Shown in pieces: positions 27,805 through 35,358 of a stretch of DNA of 64,000 bases. Numbering within the stretch: position 1 is the first letter of the stretch; each line of letters begins with the position of its first letter. The position numbers and the translations under genes are program-made. Source of the stretch: Paenibacillus shirakamiensis (GTDB lineage: Bacteria; Bacillota; Bacilli; Paenibacillales; Paenibacillaceae); assembly GCF_017874255.1 (NCBI RefSeq), contig NZ_JAGGLD010000002.1:310001-374000 (forward strand), given 5' to 3'. A model generated the notes under the pieces. It searched no databases. It was not told the origin of the DNA and saw only the letters and a list, made by a program, of their open reading frames with translations.

Positions 27805-28037
27805 TTTATTAATTTAGCATCTTTACTATGGATTTGCAACTTTTTTCATGAAATAAGCATGTCCTTTTTCATAATAGTTAGTCATACGCTTTGACTTTCA
27901 TCCTAGACCTTGGTCCAGCCCTTTTTCCGCCCACGGTCTGTTCTCTATAACTCAGCTTGAAAATAAACTATATATAGAAAGTTTGCGTCCCTATACATAT
28001 GAAGAAGGAATTATCCCCCCCTCATAGGGAATAGAAT
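27805..28037. other. Intergenic region, TetR to glycosyltransferase
   Basis: No gene seen. It contains the extra TTAGTCATACG element and AT-rich sequence likely to carry promoters for the divergent genes. Confidence 0.5.
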
Positions 28038-28071
28038 AAAAAAAGCCTCCCTCTACTAAAGAAGAGGAAGG
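28038..28071 (-). terminator. Leftward terminator-like hairpin over the glycosyltransferase RBS
   Basis: CCTCCCTCT (28046-28054) pairs with AGAGGAAGG (28063-28071) with one mismatch. On the minus strand it is followed by seven T residues, as in an intrinsic terminator. On the plus strand the same stem covers the ribosome binding site of the next gene. Confidence 0.6.
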
Positions 28072-28076
28072 ACTAC

Positions 28077-29279
28077 TTGAAGCAGGTGAATTCAGTGACT
28101 AGAAAAAGAGTGCTAATTCTGTCCGAAGGTTTCGGGAGCGGACACACCCAAGCTGCTTATGCTATTGCTGCCGGCATGAAGAAGATTAGCCCGCGTATTC
28201 AGACTAAGGTGCTCGAACTAGGATCGTTCCTTAATCCAATGGTTGCCCCTTTGATCTTATCCGCCTATCGAAAAACGGTGACGACAAGCCCTGCTCTGGT
28301 TGGACTATTGTATAAAAAGAAGTATGAAAAGCGAATGACTCGCCTAACTAGGCTAGCACTACATAAAATTTTTTATACGCAAACGGCAGAAGTCATTCGT
28401 CATCTTCAACCTGATTTAATCATATGCACGCATCCGATTCCCAGTGCCGTAGTAGCCCACCTCAAATCTACAGGACTGAGTATTCCTCTTTATACGGTCA
28501 TTACAGATTATGATGCTCATGCCTCATGGATTAACGCTGAAGCGGATCGCTATCTAGTATCTACACCTCAAGTGCGGCGTCTTCTTCTAGAACGAGGCAT
28601 CGAATCTAGAGCTATTCAGATTACAGGCATTCCTGTGCATCCTAATTTCTGGACGATTCAAAATAAAGAACATGTGCGATTAGAACTAGGTTTAAAACAT
28701 ATGCCTACTGTCCTCATCATGGGAGGCGGCTGGGGCATGCTCTTCAAAAAAAATATATTGGATCGGATGACTGCCTGGAGCAATCAAATCCAGTTGGTAT
28801 TCTGTGTTGGAACAAATACCCGTCTAGCCGACAAGCTGCATGATCATCCTGCATTCAGACATCCTCATATTATCGTATTAGGACATACGAAAGAGATTAG
28901 TAAGTGGATGGATGCTTCCGATCTCCTGATTACTAAGCCAGGGGGAATGACTTGTACTGAAGGGCTCGCCAAAGGAATACCTATGCTTTTATGCGAATCC
29001 ATTCCAGGTCAAGAAGAAAGCAACAAAAATTATTTTATCGCTAGCGGCTTTGGACAATCCTTATCATCTGAAGAGGAAATTGACCTCTGGTTTCAACGAT
29101 TAATACAGACCGCTACCCATTCAGAAACATTACAAAATTCTTCAGCCTCATCACATAACACCTATGAACCTGATCTTTGCGCAAGAAATTTAGTCTCTAT
29201 GCTATACTCTAGCTCGAACTTTTCCCGTAAGGTTCCTCTAAGTTCGGATGAGTCGGTTTGGACGCAAGTTGGAGTCTAA
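28077..29279 (+). CDS. Diacylglycerol glucosyltransferase / MGDG synthase-like glycosyltransferase
   Basis: A 400-aa GT28-type glycosyltransferase resembling UgtP and MurG-like MGDG synthases, which add sugars to diacylglycerol at the membrane. The N-terminal VLILSEGFGSGHTQAA loop is the family's acceptor-side glycine loop; the nucleotide-sugar side shows VLIMGGGWG, LGHTKEISKWMDASDLLITKPGGMTCTE and PIPGQEESN-like segment. The start is probably TTG at 28077 after AGAGGAAGGAC; that site is buried in a hairpin. Single gene. The lipid acceptor and sugar are inferred from family only. Confidence 0.85.
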   Translation: MKQVNSVTRKRVLILSEGFGSGHTQAAYAIAAGMKKISPRIQTKVLELGSFLNPMVAPLILSAYRKTVTTSPALVGLLYKKKYEKRMTRLTRLALHKIFYTQTAEVIRHLQPDLIICTHPIPSAVVAHLKSTGLSIPLYTVITDYDAHASWINAEADRYLVSTPQVRRLLLERGIESRAIQITGIPVHPNFWTIQNKEHVRLELGLKHMPTVLIMGGGWGMLFKKNILDRMTAWSNQIQLVFCVGTNTRLADKLHDHPAFRHPHIIVLGHTKEISKWMDASDLLITKPGGMTCTEGLAKGIPMLLCESIPGQEESNKNYFIASGFGQSLSSEEEIDLWFQRLIQTATHSETLQNSSASSHNTYEPDLCARNLVSMLYSSSNFSRKVPLSSDESVWTQVGV

Positions 29280-29296
29280 TTCTTATTTATGAAAGA

Positions 29297-30094
29297 TTAT
29301 TTATAAAAGGTATGATTGCCAATTTGTTTTGTCTTATGTTGAGTCCGTGCGATGGTAAGGTCCTTAGCTAATTTAATGGACAAAAAATAGTACGTATCGT
29401 CAGTAACCTCTTTGGTACCATATAAAGCAGCAGTCACTGCGCGTACGGAGTCTTTATTTGGCGTGACACGATTAAGACGCCCATTTCTAACCGGACTAAA
29501 TTGATATTTTTGATATACAACTTCTCTAATGGTTTTGGGATAATTAGCTGACCGCAGCCGGTTTAAGACAACATTGGCAACTGCCACTTTGCCTTCGTAC
29601 GGTTCGCCTTCCGCTTCTGCCATAACAATCTTTTGCAGGAGAAGCAGTTCTTTATCAGACAGTGCGTACTTCCAAGTAGATTGATCTTGATCTTCTGGAC
29701 TTAGTAGCGCTGTTCTTGTAAAGAGTATTTGTTTTGGGGGGATGGTCTTGTCAATCTTTGGTGTTACAGGTAAGGCTTGTACAGGTATGGCCTGAGAAGC
29801 TGCATGCTCTGAATGAGTGAGTTCCACCTGACTAGAATGCGGTAATGTGTGTACAAATTGCTTTTGAGCAGGCACGACTACATTAGCACTCGACTTCACT
29901 AGCGAGGCATGATCTAGTTTCAAAGACAGACTATCTTGCATTAAGATCGGCGTTCCGGCATGCAACTTTGGCATGTACACTTTCGCTTCACCTTCAGCTT
30001 GTCCTGTTCTCCACAAAAGACAAATTGATCCAACACATACTAGAATAGCGCCAATCAAGAGCGCGACATAACGGTTTTGCTTAAAAATATCCAT
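29297..30094 (-). CDS. SleB-like cell wall hydrolase
   Basis: A 265-aa protein with an N-terminal membrane anchor or signal (about residues 10-29), a variable linker (30-140), and a C-terminal Hydrolase_2/SleB domain: LLQKIVMAEAEGEPYEGKVA with the catalytic Glu, VANVVLNRLRS and YQFSPVRNGRL. SleB and CwlJ open cortex peptidoglycan during germination, but vegetative homologues exist. There is no peptidoglycan-binding domain. It converges on the glycosyltransferase gene with only 17 bases between stops and no clear terminator. Confidence 0.88.
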   Translation of the reverse strand: MDIFKQNRYVALLIGAILVCVGSICLLWRTGQAEGEAKVYMPKLHAGTPILMQDSLSLKLDHASLVKSSANVVVPAQKQFVHTLPHSSQVELTHSEHAASQAIPVQALPVTPKIDKTIPPKQILFTRTALLSPEDQDQSTWKYALSDKELLLLQKIVMAEAEGEPYEGKVAVANVVLNRLRSANYPKTIREVVYQKYQFSPVRNGRLNRVTPNKDSVRAVTAALYGTKEVTDDTYYFLSIKLAKDLTIARTQHKTKQIGNHTFYK

Positions 30095-30275
30095 AAAAAC
30101 CTCCTATTGGTTCCGGCCTTCATCTTATCCTCTGAACCTCCCGCTTCCCCAGCAGGAAAAAATCTACACAGAACAGATACTATGATATGTAACCAATAAA
30201 CAAATCATAGAATCACGTTGCATATATTGGTATAGGTTCATAGTTGATGAAAGAATCTCGAAACATTTCTGCAAA

Positions 30276-30303
30276 TTAAAAAGCTCTTTCCACAGAAAGA
30301 ACT
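30276..30303 (-). terminator. Terminator of the 54-codon gene
   Basis: On the minus strand AGTTCTTTC pairs with GAAAGAGCT (one G-U) around a four-base loop, followed by five T residues. It supports transcription of the small gene upstream. Confidence 0.7.
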
Positions 30304-30359
30304 CATTCTAACACATAAATGTACTTTTGACAAAATCGCTTCCATTCATTGTTAGCTCT

Positions 30360-30524
30360 CTACAAATTTGCCTCGGATCTATTTTGATCACCGACATGAT
30401 GATCCTTATTGAATTTTCTCGCAATCGGGGCATAGGTCAATCTATCAATAAATAAATCATTATTGGTTCTTTTTCCATTTACTGTAACGATAATTTTTGT
30501 ATAATCTTGATTTTGCGTATTCAT
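30360..30524 (-). CDS. 54-aa protein resembling half a copper-amine-oxidase N-terminal repeat
   Basis: A 54-aa protein beginning MNTQNQDYTKIIVTVNGKRT. ATG at 30524 has AAGGAGAG seven to eight bases upstream and a terminator lies 57 bases after the stop, so a real gene is likely. The pattern V-x-V-N-G-K-(8 residues)-ID-x-L-T-Y-A-P-I resembles one hairpin of the Cu_amine_oxidN1 domains found in Paenibacillus surface proteins, where it usually occurs twice. No signal peptide. Function unknown; the likeness is my reading and not a search result. Confidence 0.6.
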   Translation of the reverse strand: MNTQNQDYTKIIVTVNGKRTNNDLFIDRLTYAPIARKFNKDHHVGDQNRSEANL

Positions 30525-30613
30525 AACTTACTCTCTCCTTACATATATGCTTGTTCCAACTAACTATTAACCTCTTTTAAGCATTTTGAAACTTATCAAT
30601 CCCTACTATATAT

Positions 30614-30660
30614 AAAAATAGCCCTTTCGCTGAATCATGTTCGACTCAGGAAAGAGCTTT
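30614..30660 (-). terminator. Terminator of dps
   Basis: AGCTCTTTC and GAAAGGGCT arms (30658-30650 and 30628-30620) with an inner CTGA/TCAG stem are followed by ATTTTTA on the minus strand. Confidence 0.75.
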
Positions 30661-30672
30661 ACGAAGAGAATT

Positions 30673-31137
30673 TTAATGTCCAAGATAGGATTGTAACATC
30701 CAAATGTGCTTGTCCAATTTGGACTGAATGCTTAGGAGTAAATCTTCTGTAACTCCATCCTGTGCTTCTTCTGCCACTTGTCTGGCTTCCTTGAGCTCGG
30801 TTACGAGTTGAGCAAAGTCACGAATCGTCTCGGCAACCCATGCGTTGGGTTCTTGAGTTCCTTTAGCTTCTTGAATAGTCGCTGTAGATAAGGTTTCCTT
30901 AAGCGTAGCAATAGGTCGACCTCCGATTGACAATAATCGCTCTGCGATTTCATCCAGATAAGTTCCAGCCTCAGTAAATAACTCTTCAAATTTTACATGA
31001 AGTGTAAAGAAGTGAGGTCCTGAAAGATACCAGTGAATATGATGAAGCTTCGTATATAGTAATGTCCAGTTGGCTACTTGCAGGTTCAAATGCTGTTCAA
31101 GTGTTGCCTGTTGCGTACTTTGAATTTGAGTTGGCAT
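30673..31137 (-). CDS. dps: Dps/ferritin-like DNA-protecting protein
   Basis: A 154-aa Dps-family mini-ferritin that stores iron and protects DNA from peroxide. The intersubunit ferroxidase site is visible in LHHIHWYLSGPHFFTLHVKFEELF (His, His) and AGTYLDEIAERLLSIGG (Asp, Glu). ATG at 31137 has GGAGGG seven bases upstream; an earlier in-frame ATG at 31167 lacks a site. Monocistronic with its own terminator. Confidence 0.93.
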   Translation of the reverse strand: MPTQIQSTQQATLEQHLNLQVANWTLLYTKLHHIHWYLSGPHFFTLHVKFEELFTEAGTYLDEIAERLLSIGGRPIATLKETLSTATIQEAKGTQEPNAWVAETIRDFAQLVTELKEARQVAEEAQDGVTEDLLLSIQSKLDKHIWMLQSYLGH

Positions 31138-31320
31138 GCGTAATCCCTCCATGAGGTTTAGATTCATGTACTATTTTTAGATTTGATCTAAATCTTAAAT
31201 CTATCTTATCATAATAGATCATCCTATACCCATGAAGATTCCATGAAAATTATCCTCATCAGTAAATTCGCTTAACTACACTCAAGTATGTGTACCTACC
31301 TTAACTTTTATACGAATGAA

Positions 31321-31710
31321 CTATACTTCGAACTCTTTGCGTATATTCAAGCGGAAATGTTCTAGACTACGCTCTAAAGCACGAATGCCTTCATCTACAA
31401 CTTGACGGTCTACCACGTTCGTATTCTCAAGTTTTGCTCGCTGTGCAGACCATTGCCGCTTCTCTTCTTCAAAATAGGCTTGTCTGCGCTGAATTTCTTT
31501 ATATTTATCTAGAAGGTCCGTAATAATATCGTAGAACCGCTCATAATCCACAATGACCTCATCTAGCAAACGGTCTACATCTTCCTTTTCATAACCGCGC
31601 ATCTTAATAGGGAATTCCTTCTCGTGAATGGACAAGGCATCCAGTTTGATCCCTAGCTGTTTGAATAAGTCTTTTTGGTCCTGCAATTTGCGTTCGTAAT
31701 CTTCTTGCAT
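31321..31710 (-). CDS. DivIVA/GpsB-like coiled-coil protein
   Basis: A 129-aa protein with the N-terminal DivIVA-domain signature FPIKMRGYEKEDVDRLLDEV and YERFY, then a long coiled coil. DivIVA relatives bind curved membranes and organise division or cell-wall machinery; GpsB is about 100 aa and DivIVA about 165, so this lies between. The canonical DivIVA domain begins near residue 27, after a coiled-coil extension. ATG at 31710 follows GGAGGGATAAGAG. Monocistronic. Confidence 0.85.
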   Translation of the reverse strand: MQEDYERKLQDQKDLFKQLGIKLDALSIHEKEFPIKMRGYEKEDVDRLLDEVIVDYERFYDIITDLLDKYKEIQRRQAYFEEEKRQWSAQRAKLENTNVVDRQVVDEGIRALERSLEHFRLNIRKEFEV

Positions 31711-31977
31711 CTCTTATCCCTCCATAAGCTGTTTGCTGCAACTACTCTCTACATTATAATGTACCACATTTAATTAGGAGGAATACAACTCCTTGTGTCC
31801 TTAATATCAGCAGTTAATAAAGTGAAGAACCTCTAACTCCAGCCCTTCTAGAGGGCACCAGAAAAGAATATACTCAGAGGAATACACATCTAATGACTTA
31901 CATTTCGTAATTATGGCTCAGCCTATCAGGCAATAATTCCTACACAATAAATAACGCTAAAATAGCACCAAAAATAA

Positions 31978-32004
31978 CAAAAAAGGCACCCGATGGGTGC
32001 CTTT
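31978..32004 (-). terminator. Terminator of tatA
   Basis: A perfect stem AAAGGCACCC / GGGTGCCTTT with a four-base loop, followed by six T residues on the minus strand. Confidence 0.88.
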
Positions 32005-32007
32005 CAT

Positions 32008-32211
32008 TTATGGTTTGCTGTTCTCTTCTACGGCTCTAACGTCCTGATGCTTCTCTTCATCCATATAATCTCCACGCGCGCCTTTCTTGAACTCCTTCAG
32101 CATAGAGCCAAAGCTACGTCCGAGTTCAGGCAACTTGCTTGGACCGAATAACAACAATGCAGCGATGACCAATAAAAGTAGGTGCGTTGGCCGCAACAAA
32201 TTCTCCAGCAC
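32008..32211 (-). CDS. tatA: Twin-arginine translocase TatA-type subunit
   Basis: A 67-aa TatA/E component that forms the membrane-perturbing oligomer of the Tat pathway. One N-terminal helix (LLLLVIAALLLFG) is followed by the hinge FGPSKLPELGRSFG and a charged amphipathic helix. I prefer the GTG at 32211, eight bases after GAGGAG, over the GTG at 32220 that overlaps that site. No tatC gene is adjacent. Confidence 0.92.
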   Translation of the reverse strand: MLENLLRPTHLLLLVIAALLLFGPSKLPELGRSFGSMLKEFKKGARGDYMDEEKHQDVRAVEENSKP

Positions 32212-32353
32212 ATGTATCACTCCTCAGTGGATCTTGCCTTCAATTATACACGTTTATCTTGCTTCTGGGTAACCTTTTGTCTCTAAATGTAGAAACCATT
32301 TCGATAATCTGGGCATATGCTGTCTCATAAGCAACGGTAAAGGGGCGAACCTC

Positions 32354-32965
32354 ATGAGTAGTACTTATCATCTGCTGGCAGTCCTGATTATAGGTCTGGC
32401 ATCGAATCTGGACAATGCTGGTGTTGGCATTGCCTACGGTGTACGTAAAATACGAATTCCCTGGTATTCTAATCTAGCCATCGCCATAATTTCTTTTTTG
32501 GCCACAGTTCTGTCAGGACTTTTCGGCAGCCTCATTTCTGCATGGGTTGAACCATGGGTGGGTCAGCTTGTAGGAACATTAGTTATTGTAGGCGTTGGAG
32601 TATGGGTAGTCATACAACCTTTCCTAGAGCAAAAAAAATCCCTCCCTGAGCATAGTGGGCACATTACTCGCCTGCTCAGCAATCCAGAAGAAGCAGATAG
32701 AGATCTATCCCAGTCCATTAGCTTAGGCGAGTCCATACTGCTGGGTGCCGCACTAGCTATGAATGCCTTGGCAGGGGGCTTTAATGCCGGAATTACCCAT
32801 TTGAATGTATGGCTAACTTCATTATCCGTGGGTGTATTTAGCTTCCTCCTTCTCTCGCTTTGTTCATTATTTGGTGAAAAATATGCAGCGGAGAAACTTG
32901 GCAATCGAGCTACGGTCATTTCTGGCCTGCTTCTTATTATTATTGGCATTCATCAGATGTTCTAG
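32354..32965 (+). CDS. ytaF: YtaF-like sporulation membrane protein
   Basis: A 203-aa protein of the MntP/YtaF superfamily with six membrane helices. Two internal repeats carry the Asn/Asp motifs ASNLDNAGVGIAYGVR in the first half and AMNALAGGFNAGI in the second, as in YtaF and the MntP manganese exporter. YtaF is a sporulation-associated protein in bacilli; whether this one moves cations is not known. ATG at 32354 follows AGGGGCGAACCTC. Single gene. Confidence 0.85.
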   Translation: MSSTYHLLAVLIIGLASNLDNAGVGIAYGVRKIRIPWYSNLAIAIISFLATVLSGLFGSLISAWVEPWVGQLVGTLVIVGVGVWVVIQPFLEQKKSLPEHSGHITRLLSNPEEADRDLSQSISLGESILLGAALAMNALAGGFNAGITHLNVWLTSLSVGVFSFLLLSLCSLFGEKYAAEKLGNRATVISGLLLIIIGIHQMF

Positions 32966-32992
32966 CAGTGAATTTTCCCATATACAGCATAC

Positions 32993-33032
32993 AAAAAAAC
33001 CTCCTAATCCGTATAAGCGGATAGAAGGCTAC
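32993..33032 (-). terminator. Terminator between ytaF and SDR
   Basis: ATCCG/CGGAT forms the upper stem, with a weaker lower stem, and seven T residues follow on the minus strand. It serves the leftward SDR gene. Confidence 0.65.
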
Positions 33033-33078
33033 ATAGTTAAAAATATATTAGTTATGTTCACATGTGAATTTGTTCTTA

Positions 33079-33930
33079 CTATTCTTCGGTATGAAGCCCT
33101 ACCTCTTGTTCACTCCAACCCCAGAACTTAAGAGCGGCTTGGGGATCTGTGGCTTTAGACTGTAAGGCTTGCGGCTTCTTCTTATAGAAGTATTCGCCGC
33201 TTATGTTCTTCACTTCAGGTGAGGTTGCTAAGTATATAGCTGTCTCTGCCCCCTGTTCAGCCGTAAGGAAGAAAGGACGAAGCATACCTACGATGGTCTT
33301 CCCAAATCCCGTTCCTCGGTCTACCCCAATATTGGTAGCTACTGCGCCCGGATGTAGACAGTTTACGGTTAGCGAAGTCCCCTTCGTTCTCCGCGCTAAC
33401 TCCTTAGTGAACAGGATATTAGCTAGTTTAGAACGAGCATACCCTTTGGCAACAAAATATCTTTTGGACAACGTAGGATCCTCATAGTGAATCGCTCCAA
33501 TTTTATAAGCTCCCGAGGATACATTCACGACTCTCCCTTGTTCAGCGCGAAGCAAAGTATCCAGCAGCAGACGCGTTAACAAGAAATGTCCCAGATGATT
33601 CACGCCTAGCATGACCTCAAAGCCATCTTCAGTGAGCTGCCTTTTCAAGGAGACCACACCTGCATTATTTACAAGCACATCCAACGCCTCATATTTTGCT
33701 GTAAAAGCCTCCGCAAAGGCTCGTATACTTCGTAAAGAGCCCAGATCCAATAACATTAATTCGATGCGAGAAGAACCACTCCGGCTCTTTGCTTCTGCCA
33801 GAGCTTTCTCTCCCCGCTCTTTATTTCGGCAGGCCATGATTACCGTGGCACCTTGTCGCGCTAACTCCACCGTGGTCGCAAGTCCCATCCCGGAATTTGC
33901 ACCCGTTACAATGACTAGTTTATTCTTCAT
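33079..33930 (-). CDS. Short-chain dehydrogenase, retinol-dehydrogenase-like
   Basis: A 283-aa SDR with cofactor loop TGANSGMGLATTVELA, ACRNKERGEKAL (Arg suggests NADP(H)), NNAGVV, catalytic Ser in VNVSSGAY and Tyr-x3-Lys in YARSK. The GVNHLGHFLLT segment is typical of the retinol-dehydrogenase/WW-oxidoreductase-like group. Substrate unknown. ATG at 33930 follows GGGGAGCGT. It is divergent from the isoprenyl-synthase-like gene, 130 bases away, so a functional link is possible but not shown. Confidence 0.9.
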   Translation of the reverse strand: MKNKLVIVTGANSGMGLATTVELARQGATVIMACRNKERGEKALAEAKSRSGSSRIELMLLDLGSLRSIRAFAEAFTAKYEALDVLVNNAGVVSLKRQLTEDGFEVMLGVNHLGHFLLTRLLLDTLLRAEQGRVVNVSSGAYKIGAIHYEDPTLSKRYFVAKGYARSKLANILFTKELARRTKGTSLTVNCLHPGAVATNIGVDRGTGFGKTIVGMLRPFFLTAEQGAETAIYLATSPEVKNISGEYFYKKKPQALQSKATDPQAALKFWGWSEQEVGLHTEE

Positions 33931-33980
33931 ACGCTCCCCATTTCCGGTTCATCCCATTCTTTTTATATCCAAAAAAGTGC

Positions 33981-33990
33981 AACTATAGTT
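33981..33990. promoter_or_regulatory. Short palindrome in the divergent SDR/prenyltransferase gap
   Basis: AACTATAGTT is a perfect 10-base palindrome that contains TATAGT. It could be an operator or only part of a -10 element. Confidence 0.25.
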
Positions 33991-34060
33991 CCTTGGTCCG
34001 TGTTGTTCTAGTAACATCTGGCTAATCCACTTACAATCTATTAACCAGGAGGGCTTACAA

Positions 34061-34996
34061 TTGAATTGGTATGAGGACTATGAAGAAGATATACGTTGGG
34101 TTTTTACGGAGGCAGAGAAGATTATTCAGGAATTTCCCGAACCCTTCGACACCAATGGACAAGTATTTTTAAGTAAATTTAATATTTTTGTTAAAGGGAG
34201 TTCCAAGAGTTATATCTGTTTCCTTCTTCCATTCTGGTTGGAAGACTTCGCTCATCTTAACCGCGAGGAGAGCCGACAGTTCTCTTTAGCCAATGTATTC
34301 ATCATGCTGTTCTTCCACCTGCAAGATGATGTCATGGATAACCCTTCATCCCCCATCAAAAGTCATCTTGCATTAGCAAACCTCATTCAACTAAAGTATA
34401 TGTCTATTTTTCATCATTATTTTGAAGCCTCATCAAAATTCTGGCATTATCTTCGCACCTATCTAGAGGAATGGGCTTCTGCTGTTTCTCGCGAGGGACG
34501 CATAACGGGCGGTTTACTGGACACATCCACTATGGCGCATAAAGCAGCTCCATTAAAATCTGCTCTAGCTGGCTCCCTCCTCCTCTCTAATCAAGAGCAT
34601 CAGCTTGCAGAACTAGAGGATGCCGTCAATCGTACCTTAGTCACATTACAGATGCTGGATGATTGGCAAGACTGGGAAGAAGATTTAGCCCTTGAAAACC
34701 ATAATAGCCTACTTGCTTTTATTCGCAGAGAATTGGATATCCCTCTAGAAGCTCCTCTGACTACCTCAATCATTGAACAATCCATATACTCCGGAGGCAT
34801 TCTTAAGCGTTTTGCTGAACAACACTCCTTATTTGAATCTAACTTCGAACTAGAGATAGTCCCACATCTCTATGCATTTCATCAAGATCTGTTAGAAGAT
34901 CTACAAGCCGCAGCAGCTCGAATTGATTCTAGGCGTCTAATGCTAGAAAAAGGAGGATTGCACTATTGGATTTCCAAAAATGTAACAAATACCTAG
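34061..34996 (+). CDS. ComQ-like class I isoprenyl diphosphate synthase homologue
   Basis: A 311-aa, all-alpha protein. Two aspartate-rich motifs in the right order and spacing for trans-isoprenyl diphosphate synthases are present: HLQDDVMDN (Asp89, Asp90, Asp93) and MLDDWQDWEED (Asp200, Asp201, Asp204). A Lys-containing KAAPLKSALAG segment lies between them (about 161-171), where such enzymes bind diphosphate. Start is TTG with AGGAGGG eight bases upstream. A 79-aa NHLP-leader peptide gene follows by 67 bases. The enzyme-then-short-precursor order is that of comQ-comX, where ComQ prenylates a tryptophan of ComX. I infer a peptide prenyltransferase; a free prenyl diphosphate or terpene synthase is the alternative. 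Confidence 0.72.
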   Translation: MNWYEDYEEDIRWVFTEAEKIIQEFPEPFDTNGQVFLSKFNIFVKGSSKSYICFLLPFWLEDFAHLNREESRQFSLANVFIMLFFHLQDDVMDNPSSPIKSHLALANLIQLKYMSIFHHYFEASSKFWHYLRTYLEEWASAVSREGRITGGLLDTSTMAHKAAPLKSALAGSLLLSNQEHQLAELEDAVNRTLVTLQMLDDWQDWEEDLALENHNSLLAFIRRELDIPLEAPLTTSIIEQSIYSGGILKRFAEQHSLFESNFELEIVPHLYAFHQDLLEDLQAAAARIDSRRLMLEKGGLHYWISKNVTNT

Positions 34997-35063
34997 ATTT
35001 ACCATTTGCAATATGATATATTCATTTATGAAACCAAATACCTATTTTGAGAGGATGAATTCT

Positions 35064-35303
35064 ATGACAACAGAGGCTATCCTTCATAATCAAGTCATTC
35101 AAAAAGCATGGCAAGATCCTAGTTTTAAAGCAAAACTTGTAAGCAATCCTAAAGCAGCGATCCAAGAAGCGCTCGGCGTTTCCCTCCCGGATCACATCAA
35201 CATCCAAACCGTTCAAGAAACACCAGATCAATTCTTCCTCGTATTGCCTGCGAATCCAGTAGAGCAAAAAGAAGAAGACAAACAAGTTAAATACTACTGG
35301 TAA
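35064..35303 (+). CDS. NHLP-leader peptide ending Tyr-Tyr-Trp, candidate prenylated RiPP/pheromone precursor
   Basis: A 79-aa peptide. Residues ~8-65 match the nitrile-hydratase-like leader (NHLP) pattern: IQKAWQDPSFKAKLVSNPKA, then LPDHINIQ and TPDQFFLVLPANP. After that comes a short charged tail and a C-terminal KQVKYYW (Tyr77, Tyr78, Trp79). There is no Gly-Gly or Ala-Gly protease site and no Cys/Ser/Thr-rich core, so it differs from usual proteusin precursors. ATG at 35064 has GAGAGG nine bases upstream; ATG at 35055 is too close to it. The tail recalls ComX, whose C-terminal Trp is prenylated by ComQ. Function is inferred from context. Confidence 0.75.
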   Translation: MTTEAILHNQVIQKAWQDPSFKAKLVSNPKAAIQEALGVSLPDHINIQTVQETPDQFFLVLPANPVEQKEEDKQVKYYW

Positions 35304-35317
35304 TATAAAGACATCGG

Positions 35318-35358
35318 TCCGGTTCTCTGAGATTATTCAATATCCTCGGGGAACCGGA
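35318..35358. terminator. Hairpin between peptide gene and kinase gene
   Basis: CCGGTTCTCTGAG (35319-35331) pairs with CTCGGGGAACCGG (35345-35357), two wobbles. It overlaps the last codons of the convergent kinase gene. The following T run is weak, so it may be a poor terminator or mRNA 3'-end stabiliser. Confidence 0.45.

Noticed and set aside
31165..31215. PerR box upstream of dps
   Set aside because: AT-rich inverted repeats exist here (AGATTT-N5-AAATCT), but no stretch fits TTATAATNATTATAA well enough.
35013..35063. Longer N-terminus for the NHLP peptide from 35013
   Set aside because: GAGAGG at 35049-35054 correctly positions the ATG at 35064, and the leader homology starts only after it.
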